Of a DNA stretch of 24,604 nucleotides, positions 7,948 to 15,149 are shown piece by piece. The DNA lies in assembly GCA_003542935.1 (NCBI GenBank), contig DPJQ01000192.1, forward strand, positions 1-24,604, in the 5' to 3' direction. Position numbers and translations under genes: made by a program. Below the pieces are notes generated by a model. It was given only the letters and a program-made list of their open reading frames with translations. It made no database searches and was not told where the DNA came from. The DNA comes from Lachnospiraceae bacterium. Its GTDB lineage: Bacteria > Bacillota > Clostridia > Lachnospirales > Lachnospiraceae. Positions within the stretch are counted from its first letter, which is position 1. Each line of letters begins with the position of its first letter.

Positions 7948-8227
7948 TCTTCATACTGAAACTTTTGCTTTACGCTGTCCGCTATTCTTTTCCTGTAAAA
8001 TGCTTTTACATCGCAGCCGCCGGTAATGTAAGGGGTTCATCGGCCGCTGCAGGCTCCACCTCCCTTCTCTGACAATCCATAAGCGCTTCAGATTCGTAAC
8101 CGTTCAGTACCTTCACGGTTACCTGGATTCTTACATTACACACAGAATACGCACAAAAGTTTAAAAAATCTCACATCATGTAAATTTTTTTTATTTTTTT
8201 CCTGTAATGACAGGGTATCTTCTTTTC
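7948..8227. other. Long intergenic stretch upstream of murG with nested inverted repeats
   Basis: No supported gene. A small perfect hairpin (TGTAAAA-TGC-TTTTACA) lies at 7994-8010. A 10-base inverted repeat, GTAATGTAAG at 8023-8032 and CTTACATTAC at 8130-8139, encloses further inverted pieces. One is GTAACCGT/ACGGTTAC around 8097-8123. A second stem, AATCCA/TGGATT, is read on the minus strand. From about 8160 to 8220 the DNA is very AT-rich. This may be a structured RNA or chance; see findings. Confidence 0.4.
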
Positions 8228-8256
8228 TTGACATTTCCGGGAAAGGGTAACATAAT
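8228..8256 (+). promoter_or_regulatory. Promoter of murG
   Basis: A perfect TTGACA (8228-8233) and CATAAT (8251-8256) are separated by 17 bases. The leader to the ATG at 8314 is about 50 bases. This promoter indicates that murG here is transcribed alone, outside a division/cell-wall cluster. Confidence 0.75.
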
Positions 8257-8313
8257 GATAGAACCAATGGCTACAGGCCAAACAGCAAGACTAATCCATG
8301 CAGGAGGCATCCC

Positions 8314-9375
8314 ATGAAACATATCGTGCTCACCGGCGGAGGAACCGCCGGACATGTAACCCCCAACATCGCCATGATTCCCCGCCTGCGGGAACTGGGG
8401 TATCAGATATCCTACATCGGCTCCTATAACGGTATTGAAAAAAAACTGATCGAAGAATTGGGTATTCCCTATTACGGCATTTCTTCCGGTAAGTTAAGGC
8501 GCTACTTTGACCTGAAGAACTTCACGGATCCTTTCCGTGTTCTGAAGGGGTTCCATGAAGCCCGCCGGCTGATGAAAAAGCTGAAACCGGATGTCGTCTT
8601 CTCAAAGGGCGGTTTTGTCACCGTACCCGTGGTGATCGCTGCCAGAAGGAACCACATCCCGGCCATTATCCACGAATCGGATATGACCTCCGGCCTGGCC
8701 AATAAAATCTGTATCCCCTCTGCCGCCAGAGTCTGCTGCAACTTTCCCGAAACCCTTCGGCAGCTTCCGGAAGGAAAAGCTGTCGTCACCGGCACTCCCA
8801 TCCGGCAGGAACTGTTAAACGGCAAGCCGGACAGAGCGCTGTCCTTCACCGGGCTTACGGCAGGCAAACCGACCCTTATGGTCATTGGGGGGAGCCTGGG
8901 CGCGGCCGCCATAAACGACGCCATTCGGCGCATACTGCCTGAGCTTCTGCAGGATTTTCAGGTCATTCACCTATGCGGCCGCGGCAAACTGGACGAAACA
9001 AAAAAAAGCACAAAAGGATATGTTCAATACGAATATATTGAGCAGGAGCTTCCCGACCTGTTTTCACTGGCTGATCTTGTGGTTTCCCGTGCCGGAGCAA
9101 ACGCCATATGCGAGCTCCAGGCACTGAAAAAACCCAACCTTCTGATCCCGCTCTCCGCCAAAGCGAGCCGCGGCGACCAGATTCTAAATGCCCGCTCTTT
9201 TGAGAAACAGGGCTTCAGCATGGTACTTGAAGAGGAGCAGCTTACAGACGCCGCCCTTCTCGATGCCATCCACACCCTCTACCGGCAGCGCGATGCCTAC
9301 ATCCGCTCCATGGAAAATGCCCGGCAAAAAGATTCTCTCCAGATCATTCTGGATCTGATTGAACAGTACAGTTAA
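8314..9375 (+). CDS. murG: UDP-GlcNAc:lipid I N-acetylglucosaminyltransferase
   Basis: 353 residues, near the usual MurG length. ATG is preceded by GCAGGAGG. The enzyme adds GlcNAc from UDP-GlcNAc to lipid I, making lipid II at the inner face of the membrane. The N-terminal G-loop GGGTAGHVTPN (8-18) carries His14 of the MurG signature. FSKGGFVTVPVVIAA is the second conserved Gly-rich stretch, and IGGSLGAAAIND the third, at the start of the C-terminal nucleotide-sugar domain. SRAGANAICEL and IPLSAKASRGDQ bind the donor. Its stop codon overlaps that of the convergent sigma factor gene. The gene is outside the usual dcw cluster; many Firmicutes have such a stand-alone copy, so a second murG elsewhere is possible. 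Confidence 0.95.
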   Translation: MKHIVLTGGGTAGHVTPNIAMIPRLRELGYQISYIGSYNGIEKKLIEELGIPYYGISSGKLRRYFDLKNFTDPFRVLKGFHEARRLMKKLKPDVVFSKGGFVTVPVVIAARRNHIPAIIHESDMTSGLANKICIPSAARVCCNFPETLRQLPEGKAVVTGTPIRQELLNGKPDRALSFTGLTAGKPTLMVIGGSLGAAAINDAIRRILPELLQDFQVIHLCGRGKLDETKKSTKGYVQYEYIEQELPDLFSLADLVVSRAGANAICELQALKKPNLLIPLSAKASRGDQILNARSFEKQGFSMVLEEEQLTDAALLDAIHTLYRQRDAYIRSMENARQKDSLQIILDLIEQYS

Positions 9376-9884
9376 TTTTCTTCAAGGAAATTCTCCCTCA
9401 GCCACTTTCTGGCACGGTAGATCTTGTTCCGGAGATTGGGCAGAGAAATCCCCATCTCTCTGGCAAGATCTGCCGGTTCCATACCGTCTACTTCCAGACA
9501 GACCATGATCTTCAGCCATTCCGGATTCTGCTTTCGAAGAGCCCGGAATACCTCTGCCTGCCGTTCCCTCAGCAATATTTGCTTTTCCGGGCCATCATAG
9601 ACGGGCAATTCCGTCTCTGCAGTCTGTGCCTTTTCATCGGAAGCTGCCGGGTAGTCCAGCTTTAACCGCCTGCGCATATCCAGTGCCGTAGTTTTTGTAA
9701 CCACCAAAAGCCAGGGACGGACATGACACTCTTCCGCCAGAGTCTCTATCCTGTCATACAATTTTGAAAATACTTCCTGGCATATATCTTCCTGGTAATG
9801 GGGATCCTGCATATAATTCCGGGCTGCCCGCAGAACAAGGCGATGATACTGATCATAAATACGGTTGAAATCCGAATGATCCAC
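9372..9884 (-). CDS. ECF-type sigma-70 family RNA polymerase sigma factor
   Basis: 170 residues from GTG 9884, with AGGAG overlapping the stop codon of the HIT gene. Region 2 spans about 8-75, including the -10-recognition helix (QEDICQEVFSKLYDRI) and RPWLLVVTKTTALDMRRR. Region 4 spans about 108-165, with a helix-turn-helix LAREMGISLPNLRNKIYRARK. There is no region 3 or extra C-terminal domain, hence the ECF class. No anti-sigma factor gene lies beside it: upstream, eight bases away, is the HIT gene, and downstream is convergent murG. Its control and targets are therefore unknown. The stop codons of this gene and murG share the palindrome TTAA at 9372-9375. Confidence 0.88.
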   Translation of the reverse strand: MDHSDFNRIYDQYHRLVLRAARNYMQDPHYQEDICQEVFSKLYDRIETLAEECHVRPWLLVVTKTTALDMRRRLKLDYPAASDEKAQTAETELPVYDGPEKQILLRERQAEVFRALRKQNPEWLKIMVCLEVDGMEPADLAREMGISLPNLRNKIYRARKWLRENFLEEN

Positions 9885-9892
9885 AACAGCTC

Positions 9893-10315
9893 CTATTCTG
9901 CCCTGGCAAACTCTGCCCGCACCTTATCCAGAACTTCTGCTTTTGTTTCATCCGTCAATGTCCCATCGTTCCACCCAAATCCTGCCTGATCACCTTTATA
10001 ACGCGGGATCAGGTGCATATGGAAGTGAAATACGGTCTGCCCCGCAGCTTCCCCGTTATTCTGTACCAGATTGAACCCGTCACATGCCAGAGCCCTGGTC
10101 ATAACACAGGCCATCCGTTTTGCCAACGCCATTGCTTTCATAGCCAGCTCTTCCGGCAACTCATAGATATTGGCATAATGCTCCTTCGGTAAAATGAGCG
10201 CATGGCCTTTGGATGCCGGCCCAAGATCCAGGATAACCCGGAACAGATCATCCTCATAAAGTGTTGCCGAATCAAAAATTCCATTGGCCAATTTACAGAA
10301 AATACATTCTTCCAT
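9893..10315 (-). CDS. HIT family (histidine triad) hydrolase
   Basis: 140 residues. It has an N-terminal CIFCKLANG with the Cys pair found in HinT/Fhit-like bacterial proteins. The histidine triad HFHMH is at 97-101 (catalytic His in the middle), followed by LIPRYKGD. GHALILPKEHYANIYEL is the other conserved HIT segment. Such proteins hydrolyse nucleoside phosphoramidates or dinucleoside polyphosphates; the exact substrate is not readable. ATG 10315 has AAGGAG nine bases upstream. Its stop codon is eight bases from the start of the sigma factor, so the two are cotranscribed. Confidence 0.93.
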   Translation of the reverse strand: MEECIFCKLANGIFDSATLYEDDLFRVILDLGPASKGHALILPKEHYANIYELPEELAMKAMALAKRMACVMTRALACDGFNLVQNNGEAAGQTVFHFHMHLIPRYKGDQAGFGWNDGTLTDETKAEVLDKVRAEFARAE

Positions 10316-10433
10316 CTCTAAATTCTCCTTCTTTTTCTATCGTCGGAATTTGTCGAGCGAATTTATTTGCGCAGCTTCCGTTATAGTGATACACTTTGCC
10401 CATGCGGCAGATTTCACGGCATGGGAGGAAAAA

Positions 10434-11168
10434 ATGCTGACACAGGATGATTATGAAAAATTAAATCGGTTTTATGAAGAAAACAGAACATTTCGGGAAC
10501 TGTTTCAGGCGATTGAGAAAGACCATTTAAGCTCCCTTTCTAAAATCTCCCACGAGATCCGCAATCCCGTTACCCTGATCAACAGTTTCCTGCAAATGCT
10601 GGCTGCCGAACACCCGGAAGTCTGTACATACCGTTACTGGGATGATATCATGGAAAATATGACTTTTCTGCGGGAATTGTTAACCGATCTCTCCGATTAC
10701 AACAATGCCCGGATCCTGCATAAATCCGAGACCAATCCCTATTGGCTGCTATCCTCCGTTGTGGAATCTGTCCGCCCCTCCCTGCGGGAGCAGCATGTGG
10801 ATATCCAACTGAATAAAGAAAGCGCTATCCCTTCGTTTTTCATCGACGGCACCAGAATCCGGGAGGTATTGTTAAATCTGATCCGCAACGCCGCGGAAGC
10901 CATGCCCGACGGCGGAGAAATCACATGCTCTATTTTCACTGACGGCGACCGCCTATTTATACGAATCCGGGACAACGGGCCGGGTATTCCCGAAGAGTAT
11001 CTCCCCACTATTTTTGACACCTTTGTGACTCATAAAAAAGACGGTACCGGACTCGGCCTGTCCATAGCACGCACCATTGCAGAAGCCCACGGCGGTACTC
11101 TGAGCATTTTCACCGACCTTGGGAAAGGTTCCGAATTCACCCTCATGCTGCCAATCGTCTACGCCTGA
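10434..11168 (+). CDS. Soluble sensor histidine kinase, orphan
   Basis: 244 residues from ATG 10434, chosen because GGGAGG lies five bases upstream; the open frame extends 50 codons further but that part overlaps the divergent HIT gene and has no start signal. The H-box is SHEIRNP with phospho-acceptor His at about 40. The N-box is LIRNAAEA (about 149-156), the G1 box DNGPGIP (180-186), and the G2 box GTGLGLSIA (204-212). There are no membrane segments, PAS, GAF or HAMP domains; the first ~30 residues are a short helix. It resembles the NtrB/KinB-like catalytic core. No response regulator gene is adjacent. Its end overlaps the convergent rhomboid gene by 10 bases. Confidence 0.9.
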   Translation: MLTQDDYEKLNRFYEENRTFRELFQAIEKDHLSSLSKISHEIRNPVTLINSFLQMLAAEHPEVCTYRYWDDIMENMTFLRELLTDLSDYNNARILHKSETNPYWLLSSVVESVRPSLREQHVDIQLNKESAIPSFFIDGTRIREVLLNLIRNAAEAMPDGGEITCSIFTDGDRLFIRIRDNGPGIPEEYLPTIFDTFVTHKKDGTGLGLSIARTIAEAHGGTLSIFTDLGKGSEFTLMLPIVYA

Positions 11169-11794
11169 TTTCGGTCCCTTTTCCGGTACAGCCAGGCTGC
11201 AAGCAGAAAACCGCCTATAAATCCGCCCAGATGGGCATAACTGTCCACCCCGGAAGCCGTAAAACCGTGGTAAATGGACAGCAGAGAAATAAAACCCAGC
11301 CGACGCAGCGTCAGATCTCCGACGCGCCCCCGCTCCCGCAACAGGATTGCAACCAATGCTCCCATCACTGCAAACACCCCGCCGGAAGCGCCTGCGGACA
11401 CATAAAAGTCCGCCGAATGCCATTCATTAAAACAGGAACATACATTTCCCAAAATGCCGCCGCCAAGATAGATCAGCAGGTATTTCCACTTTCCCACCAG
11501 GCTTTCCAGCGTATCTCCCAGAAACAGGAGGAGCAACATATTATTGCCCAGATGGTTCAATCCAAAATGAAGGAACATAGACGTAACCAGACGGTATACC
11601 TGTCCTTCCTCTATATAAGGAAGCCAGGAAGCTCCCCAGTCCAGCATATGTTCCGTATCCATACTGGAGCCGGTCAGCTCCACCGCCGCAAACACCAGTA
11701 TATTTATGCCGATTATGATAAGATTCGCCCAGTGTTTCGGCTGCCGCCTCATACGGTCTATCGCGTCCTCATTTGGATAGCCATATTCCTCCAT
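11159..11794 (-). CDS. Rhomboid-family intramembrane serine protease
   Basis: 211 residues with about six membrane segments. The catalytic Ser137 lies in GASGG and the catalytic His188 in YAHLGG, the rhomboid dyad. His81 and Asn85 in HLGNN match the oxyanion-stabilising His/Asn of GlpG. The N-terminal ~22 residues are a soluble, basic cytosolic stretch. It cleaves membrane proteins within or near the bilayer; substrates are unknown. It is transcribed from its own promoter (11838-11866), apart from the pilus locus upstream, and overlaps the convergent kinase gene by 10 bases. The RBS is weak (GGGAAGG, eight bases before ATG). Confidence 0.93.
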   Translation of the reverse strand: MEEYGYPNEDAIDRMRRQPKHWANLIIIGINILVFAAVELTGSSMDTEHMLDWGASWLPYIEEGQVYRLVTSMFLHFGLNHLGNNMLLLLFLGDTLESLVGKWKYLLIYLGGGILGNVCSCFNEWHSADFYVSAGASGGVFAVMGALVAILLRERGRVGDLTLRRLGFISLLSIYHGFTASGVDSYAHLGGFIGGFLLAAWLYRKRDRNQA

Positions 11795-11837
11795 AAGTTT
11801 CGCCTTCCCGATAAATTCCTTGATGACTCACGTTCTG

Positions 11838-11866
11838 ATTATATGCTTATTTCGAACAAAGCACAA
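11838..11866 (-). promoter_or_regulatory. Promoter of the rhomboid gene
   Basis: On the minus strand, TTGTGC (11861-11866) and a perfect TATAAT (11838-11843) are separated by 17 bases. It lies between the end of the FHA gene and the rhomboid start and gives a leader of about 37 bases. It shows that the protease can be expressed separately from the pilus operon. Confidence 0.7.
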
Positions 11867-11891
11867 GTAATATTTTACGGCAGTCTTTTCA

Positions 11892-13310
11892 TCAACCTTT
11901 GCTCTTCAGACGAAAACGGTAAGAAAGATCCGCAAACCTGACCTCATCCTGCTCTTTTAGCTGCACAAACTGCTGGCTGGCCAAAGGCTGGCCGTTAACG
12001 CAGGTTCCGTTTCTGGAATTTAAATCCTGTACAAAATAGTCCTCTCCTTTCCGGGTAATCCTGGCATGGATCCGGCTGACCGCCGGGGAAGGAAGAATAA
12101 TGTCCGCCGCTTCAGGCAATTTACCCAGCACCGCTCCTTTGCCCGGAATAGTGAACTGACCGCCGTCTTGCTCCACCGGTTCCAATACGGCCAGGACTTC
12201 TTTTTCCGCAAGTTGCCACGGACTCTGAAGCACCATCGTTTCTCCGCTGTTCCCGTAAGGGACTGCCTCCCGAAGCGGTGTCAAAGCACCGCCGTCCGGC
12301 TCCATATTCACGGATACTTCGTCCCTACCTACATTATCCGTTACATTCTCCCGTGAACTTTTCTGCTTTAGCTGCGTTTTCCCTATTCCCTTTCCCCTGT
12401 TTCTGATATACTCTGCCACACATACTGCCCCTGCACACACCGCCGTAAGCAAAAGACCGAATACCAGCCAACCCGGATGGATGTGGCGTCCATTGCGCAG
12501 ATAGAAGAATACTTCCAGCCCGCATACGGCCACGGCAGCCAAAAGAGCATACAACGGCAGGTATTCTCCGGCGCCTCTTTTATCCTCCTCATCGTCCTCA
12601 AAGAAGGAATCCAGGATTTTCTGTCTCTCCATGTCCCCGACCGCCGTATCTTCCGGCAAAACTCCTGACCCCCCCGTCTCTTCCGGCTTTAAATCCCCGG
12701 CAGACTTCCGCCCTGTCCTGTTCTCCAGCCCGAGATCCTTTTCCGCAAAAAACCCTTTTTTCTCCTGTTTTTCTCTTCCAAACAAAAGGCTCTGGAAGTC
12801 CTCGCGGGGAAAATTCTCCTGAACCGCCAGTCTGTACAGGCCGTATCCCAAACGCATCTGCTCCGAATCCCTGTGGTCAATCCCCGCTAAAATATATTCC
12901 GCCAGTTTTTGTATACCGGTACGAAAGCCTGTTTCATCCTCAAAATCACATACAAATTCTACTCTTTTCCGTGATGCGTCCAGATAAATCTGTTCCGGTA
13001 ATAAAACCAGATAGCCGCTGCTGACCAGATAACCATCCAACTCCCGCATGACCTCATAAACTGCCCGCAGTACCCGTTCCAGCAGTTCCCGTGTAAACCC
13101 CTCGCCACTGAGTTCTTTCAGGCTGTTCCTGGATGTGATATCCCAGCAAATGTAAATGTGTCCGTCCAGGGGTTCGGCACTGCAGGGAAGCAATCCTGGA
13201 ATGGAATTCCGCAGGCACATCTGCAAAGGATAGCCATAGTCTGACTCTGTCCTCTCCAGTTCACAGCACATTCTGGAGCGATACAGCTCTCTTTGATAAC
13301 TGGCTTTCAC
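11892..13310 (-). CDS. FHA-domain membrane protein (DUF6382-like N-terminus), last gene of the pilus operon
   Basis: 472 residues from GTG 13310, chosen because its GTGA overlaps the stop of the preceding gene and GAGGAAGAGG lies just upstream; a 38-codon extension upstream has no start signal. Residues 1-~180 form a soluble domain of the DUF6382 kind (name from recall). After a charged linker, membrane segments lie at about 251-270 and 280-300. A second linker leads to a C-terminal FHA domain (~390-470) with the SRIHA and NSRNGTCVNG phosphothreonine-binding motifs (~412-440). Both domains would face the cytoplasm. FHA domains read phosphothreonine, so this is a likely regulatory or assembly factor for the pilus. 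No Ser/Thr kinase gene is in the window. Confidence 0.85.
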   Translation of the reverse strand: MKASYQRELYRSRMCCELERTESDYGYPLQMCLRNSIPGLLPCSAEPLDGHIYICWDITSRNSLKELSGEGFTRELLERVLRAVYEVMRELDGYLVSSGYLVLLPEQIYLDASRKRVEFVCDFEDETGFRTGIQKLAEYILAGIDHRDSEQMRLGYGLYRLAVQENFPREDFQSLLFGREKQEKKGFFAEKDLGLENRTGRKSAGDLKPEETGGSGVLPEDTAVGDMERQKILDSFFEDDEEDKRGAGEYLPLYALLAAVAVCGLEVFFYLRNGRHIHPGWLVFGLLLTAVCAGAVCVAEYIRNRGKGIGKTQLKQKSSRENVTDNVGRDEVSVNMEPDGGALTPLREAVPYGNSGETMVLQSPWQLAEKEVLAVLEPVEQDGGQFTIPGKGAVLGKLPEAADIILPSPAVSRIHARITRKGEDYFVQDLNSRNGTCVNGQPLASQQFVQLKEQDEVRFADLSYRFRLKSKG

Positions 13311-13729
13311 GATTCCTCTTCCTCCCCCATCTCTTTGAGCAAGTGTACCTGCCATACAAACTCTGCCGGACGAATCCGCTCCCTGCCCGCCTGAACGGTA
13401 AAGCCCATCCCGGCAAAGCCCCACACGCCGGATACGCTTCCCTGCAGGTGCATATCCAGCCTGCCGTCCTTTTCCGAAACCTTTGCCGAGACATCATGGA
13501 CCGGAAACACCTGTCCCGCCGCCAGACCCTCCCAATGGGACAGTACACCGGCCCTGGCTTCTTCCGTATCCGTTCCGGCCAGTACGCACTCCCAGGCCGC
13601 TTCCCGATACCAGCTCTGATGATGCAGGTACAGTCCGCTTTCCAGCAAAACAAAAACTACCGTCAGACACAGCGGTACCACAAACACGGCTTCCACAGTC
13701 ATACTTCCTTTTTTCTTATTTTTGTCCAT
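13307..13729 (-). CDS. TadE-like pseudopilin (short)
   Basis: 140 residues from ATG 13729 (GGAGG eight bases upstream). The N-terminus MDKNKKKGSMTVEAVFVVPLCL shows a basic leader, a likely prepilin-peptidase site after KG, the Glu at +5, and a hydrophobic helix of about 20 residues. This is the TadE/pseudopilin layout. The remaining ~105 residues are a soluble extracytoplasmic domain with no known motif. Its start overlaps the end of the second prepilin peptidase gene by 14 bases, and its stop overlaps the FHA gene start (GTGA). The probable role is a minor pilin that assists Flp pilus assembly. Confidence 0.8.
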   Translation of the reverse strand: MDKNKKKGSMTVEAVFVVPLCLTVVFVLLESGLYLHHQSWYREAAWECVLAGTDTEEARAGVLSHWEGLAAGQVFPVHDVSAKVSEKDGRLDMHLQGSVSGVWGFAGMGFTVQAGRERIRPAEFVWQVHLLKEMGEEEES

Positions 13730-14138
13730 ACAGCACACCTCCCAGATAACCGATCAGAAAAAAGGGAGCGAAAGGAATTTCTCCCTCCCTTGACAGCTTT
13801 CCGGCCGCCAACAGCCATACCGCGTAAAGGCAGGCAGCCACAGAAGCCAGGAAAAGCTGCGCCATCATCCGGCCGGGCGAAACATACAGGCCTCCTAAAA
13901 GTATCATCCATCCGTCACCGTAACCTATCTCTTCCCTGCTCAGCCTGCCGACTCCCAGGCAAAACAGTCCCGGCAAACAGGATATCACTGCGGCAGACCC
14001 CGCCTGCCCACAGCATATTTGAAACATCATACCGGCAAAAGCCTGCAGAACCAATACCGCCACATATATTTGTTTTTCCCTCATATCCGTGACGGCATGT
14101 ATTGTCAAAAACAGCAAATATACCGGTTCTTTCCCCAT
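13716..14138 (-). CDS. Prepilin peptidase 2 (A24 family, TadV/CpaA-like)
   Basis: 140 residues from ATG 14138; the ATG at 14144 is in frame but AAGGA touches it, while the spacing to 14138 is better. It has four or more membrane segments. The catalytic Asp pair is in VTDMREKQIY (Asp18) and the GYGD motif (Asp75), the GxGD signature of A24 aspartic proteases. It has no N-terminal methyltransferase domain, as in the short TadV/CpaA type. It would cleave the leaders of the Flp pilin and the KGS-type pseudopilins. It is the second such enzyme in this operon; the other starts the operon at 21544. Its 3' end overlaps the next gene. Confidence 0.85.
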   Translation of the reverse strand: MGKEPVYLLFLTIHAVTDMREKQIYVAVLVLQAFAGMMFQICCGQAGSAAVISCLPGLFCLGVGRLSREEIGYGDGWMILLGGLYVSPGRMMAQLFLASVAACLYAVWLLAAGKLSREGEIPFAPFFLIGYLGGVLYGQK

Positions 14139-14165
14139 CTGCATCTTCCTTCTGCCCTTTTGGGA

Positions 14166-15149
14166 TCATTTTTGCCTCCTGGAACAGCGGCTGCACAGAG
14201 GCAGATCGGGTACCTCTGACCGCGGGACCAACCGCACACTGCGGGACAGGCCGCTGCAGGACAATGTACTGTGGTAATGTCTTCCCCGGCCCGTCACGTA
14301 TACGCTGTCCGTCGTCCCGGCGCCCCTGCAGCATTTATCACAGGGACTATATCGGTCTCCGGCGATATTTCTTGCCGAATCTGCCCCGACACGGCTGATT
14401 TCCTGTATATGGATATCCAGGTAGCTGCAGTCACCGTGGGTATGGTATGCTTCCCGGTTATTGCTGACGTACACCAGCTCTTCACTGTCGCCGGATTCCC
14501 ACACTCCTGTGTCCCCGGTCCAGGGATATACCTCCGCGGCGGCCCGCATCATCCACTTTCCCAGGCCGGGAAATGATACCCACGGCGAAAATCCGTAGGA
14601 GGCCACCAGGGATATTTTCTCATCATCCACCACAGAACCGGAAAGTCCCAGACTGTCGGCCCAGGGATTATCTTTCAGCTGCGAGGCCGTCCAGCCGACT
14701 GTACCGCTTCTGATTGCCGCAAGAGCCGGTTCCCGCCAAGCGTCCTCTCCCGGCAACGCCCCGTATCCGCAGCTGTACATAGCCGCCTTTTCTGCCTCCG
14801 CCTCCAGACGGACTGTCATTTCTGTCTGTGCGGCATAAACACCGCTGAAACAGAATAAAGCCATACAGATCAGAAAGAAAAACGGTAAGATAAATACTGC
14901 CTCCACCGTCAGGCTCCCTTTCCCCGATGTCCGTAACCGCGCCCGCCTGCGGCGGCGCCTGTCACTTTTCCGCCAAAGTACACAGGGCAGCCCCCCTCCT
15001 GCAGCGGAAGTATCGTCGTATGTCGGGGTAATTAACGCGATAAGATATGCCTGAAGAGAGAGTGTTGTATTCCTTTTTATTGATAGCAGGTTAATGTTGT
15101 CAGTTACATGCCCCAGGAGAGGGGCCGCCCTGTATACTTTAGTTTTCAT
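14166..15149 (-). CDS. TadE-like pseudopilin with two Cys/His modules at the C-terminus
   Basis: 327 residues. The pseudopilin signature GKGSLTVEAVFILPFFF is at about 76-92, with a hydrophobic helix to ~107. It is preceded by an unusual ~75-residue stretch that ends in a very basic run (RRRRRRARLR). ATG 15149 has GGAG about 10 bases upstream and overlaps the previous gene by 11 bases, but the start is uncertain: no other ATG, GTG or TTG fits before the helix. The extracytoplasmic part ends in two repeats. The first has VYVS..YH-x4-C (H236, C241) and C-x2-C (270, 273). The second has VYVT..YH-x4-C (H293, C298) and C-x2-C (319, 322). The H-x4-C...C-x2-C pattern resembles Ada-like zinc-binding modules. 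Metal binding is inferred. Confidence 0.78.
   Translation of the reverse strand: MKTKVYRAAPLLGHVTDNINLLSIKRNTTLSLQAYLIALITPTYDDTSAAGGGLPCVLWRKSDRRRRRRARLRTSGKGSLTVEAVFILPFFFLICMALFCFSGVYAAQTEMTVRLEAEAEKAAMYSCGYGALPGEDAWREPALAAIRSGTVGWTASQLKDNPWADSLGLSGSVVDDEKISLVASYGFSPWVSFPGLGKWMMRAAAEVYPWTGDTGVWESGDSEELVYVSNNREAYHTHGDCSYLDIHIQEISRVGADSARNIAGDRYSPCDKCCRGAGTTDSVYVTGRGRHYHSTLSCSGLSRSVRLVPRSEVPDLPLCSRCSRRQK

Noticed and set aside
8006..8143. 45-codon minus-strand frame upstream of murG
   Set aside because: No ribosome binding site before its only GTG start and no known family; kept only as part of the inverted-repeat observation.
13311..13424. 38-codon upstream extension of the FHA protein
   Set aside because: It overlaps the TadE-like gene fully, while GTG 13310 has an overlap GTGA and a ribosome binding site.
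13915..14334. 139-codon frame across the junction of the pseudopilin and the second peptidase
   Set aside because: Both genes in the other frames have family motifs; this product has none.
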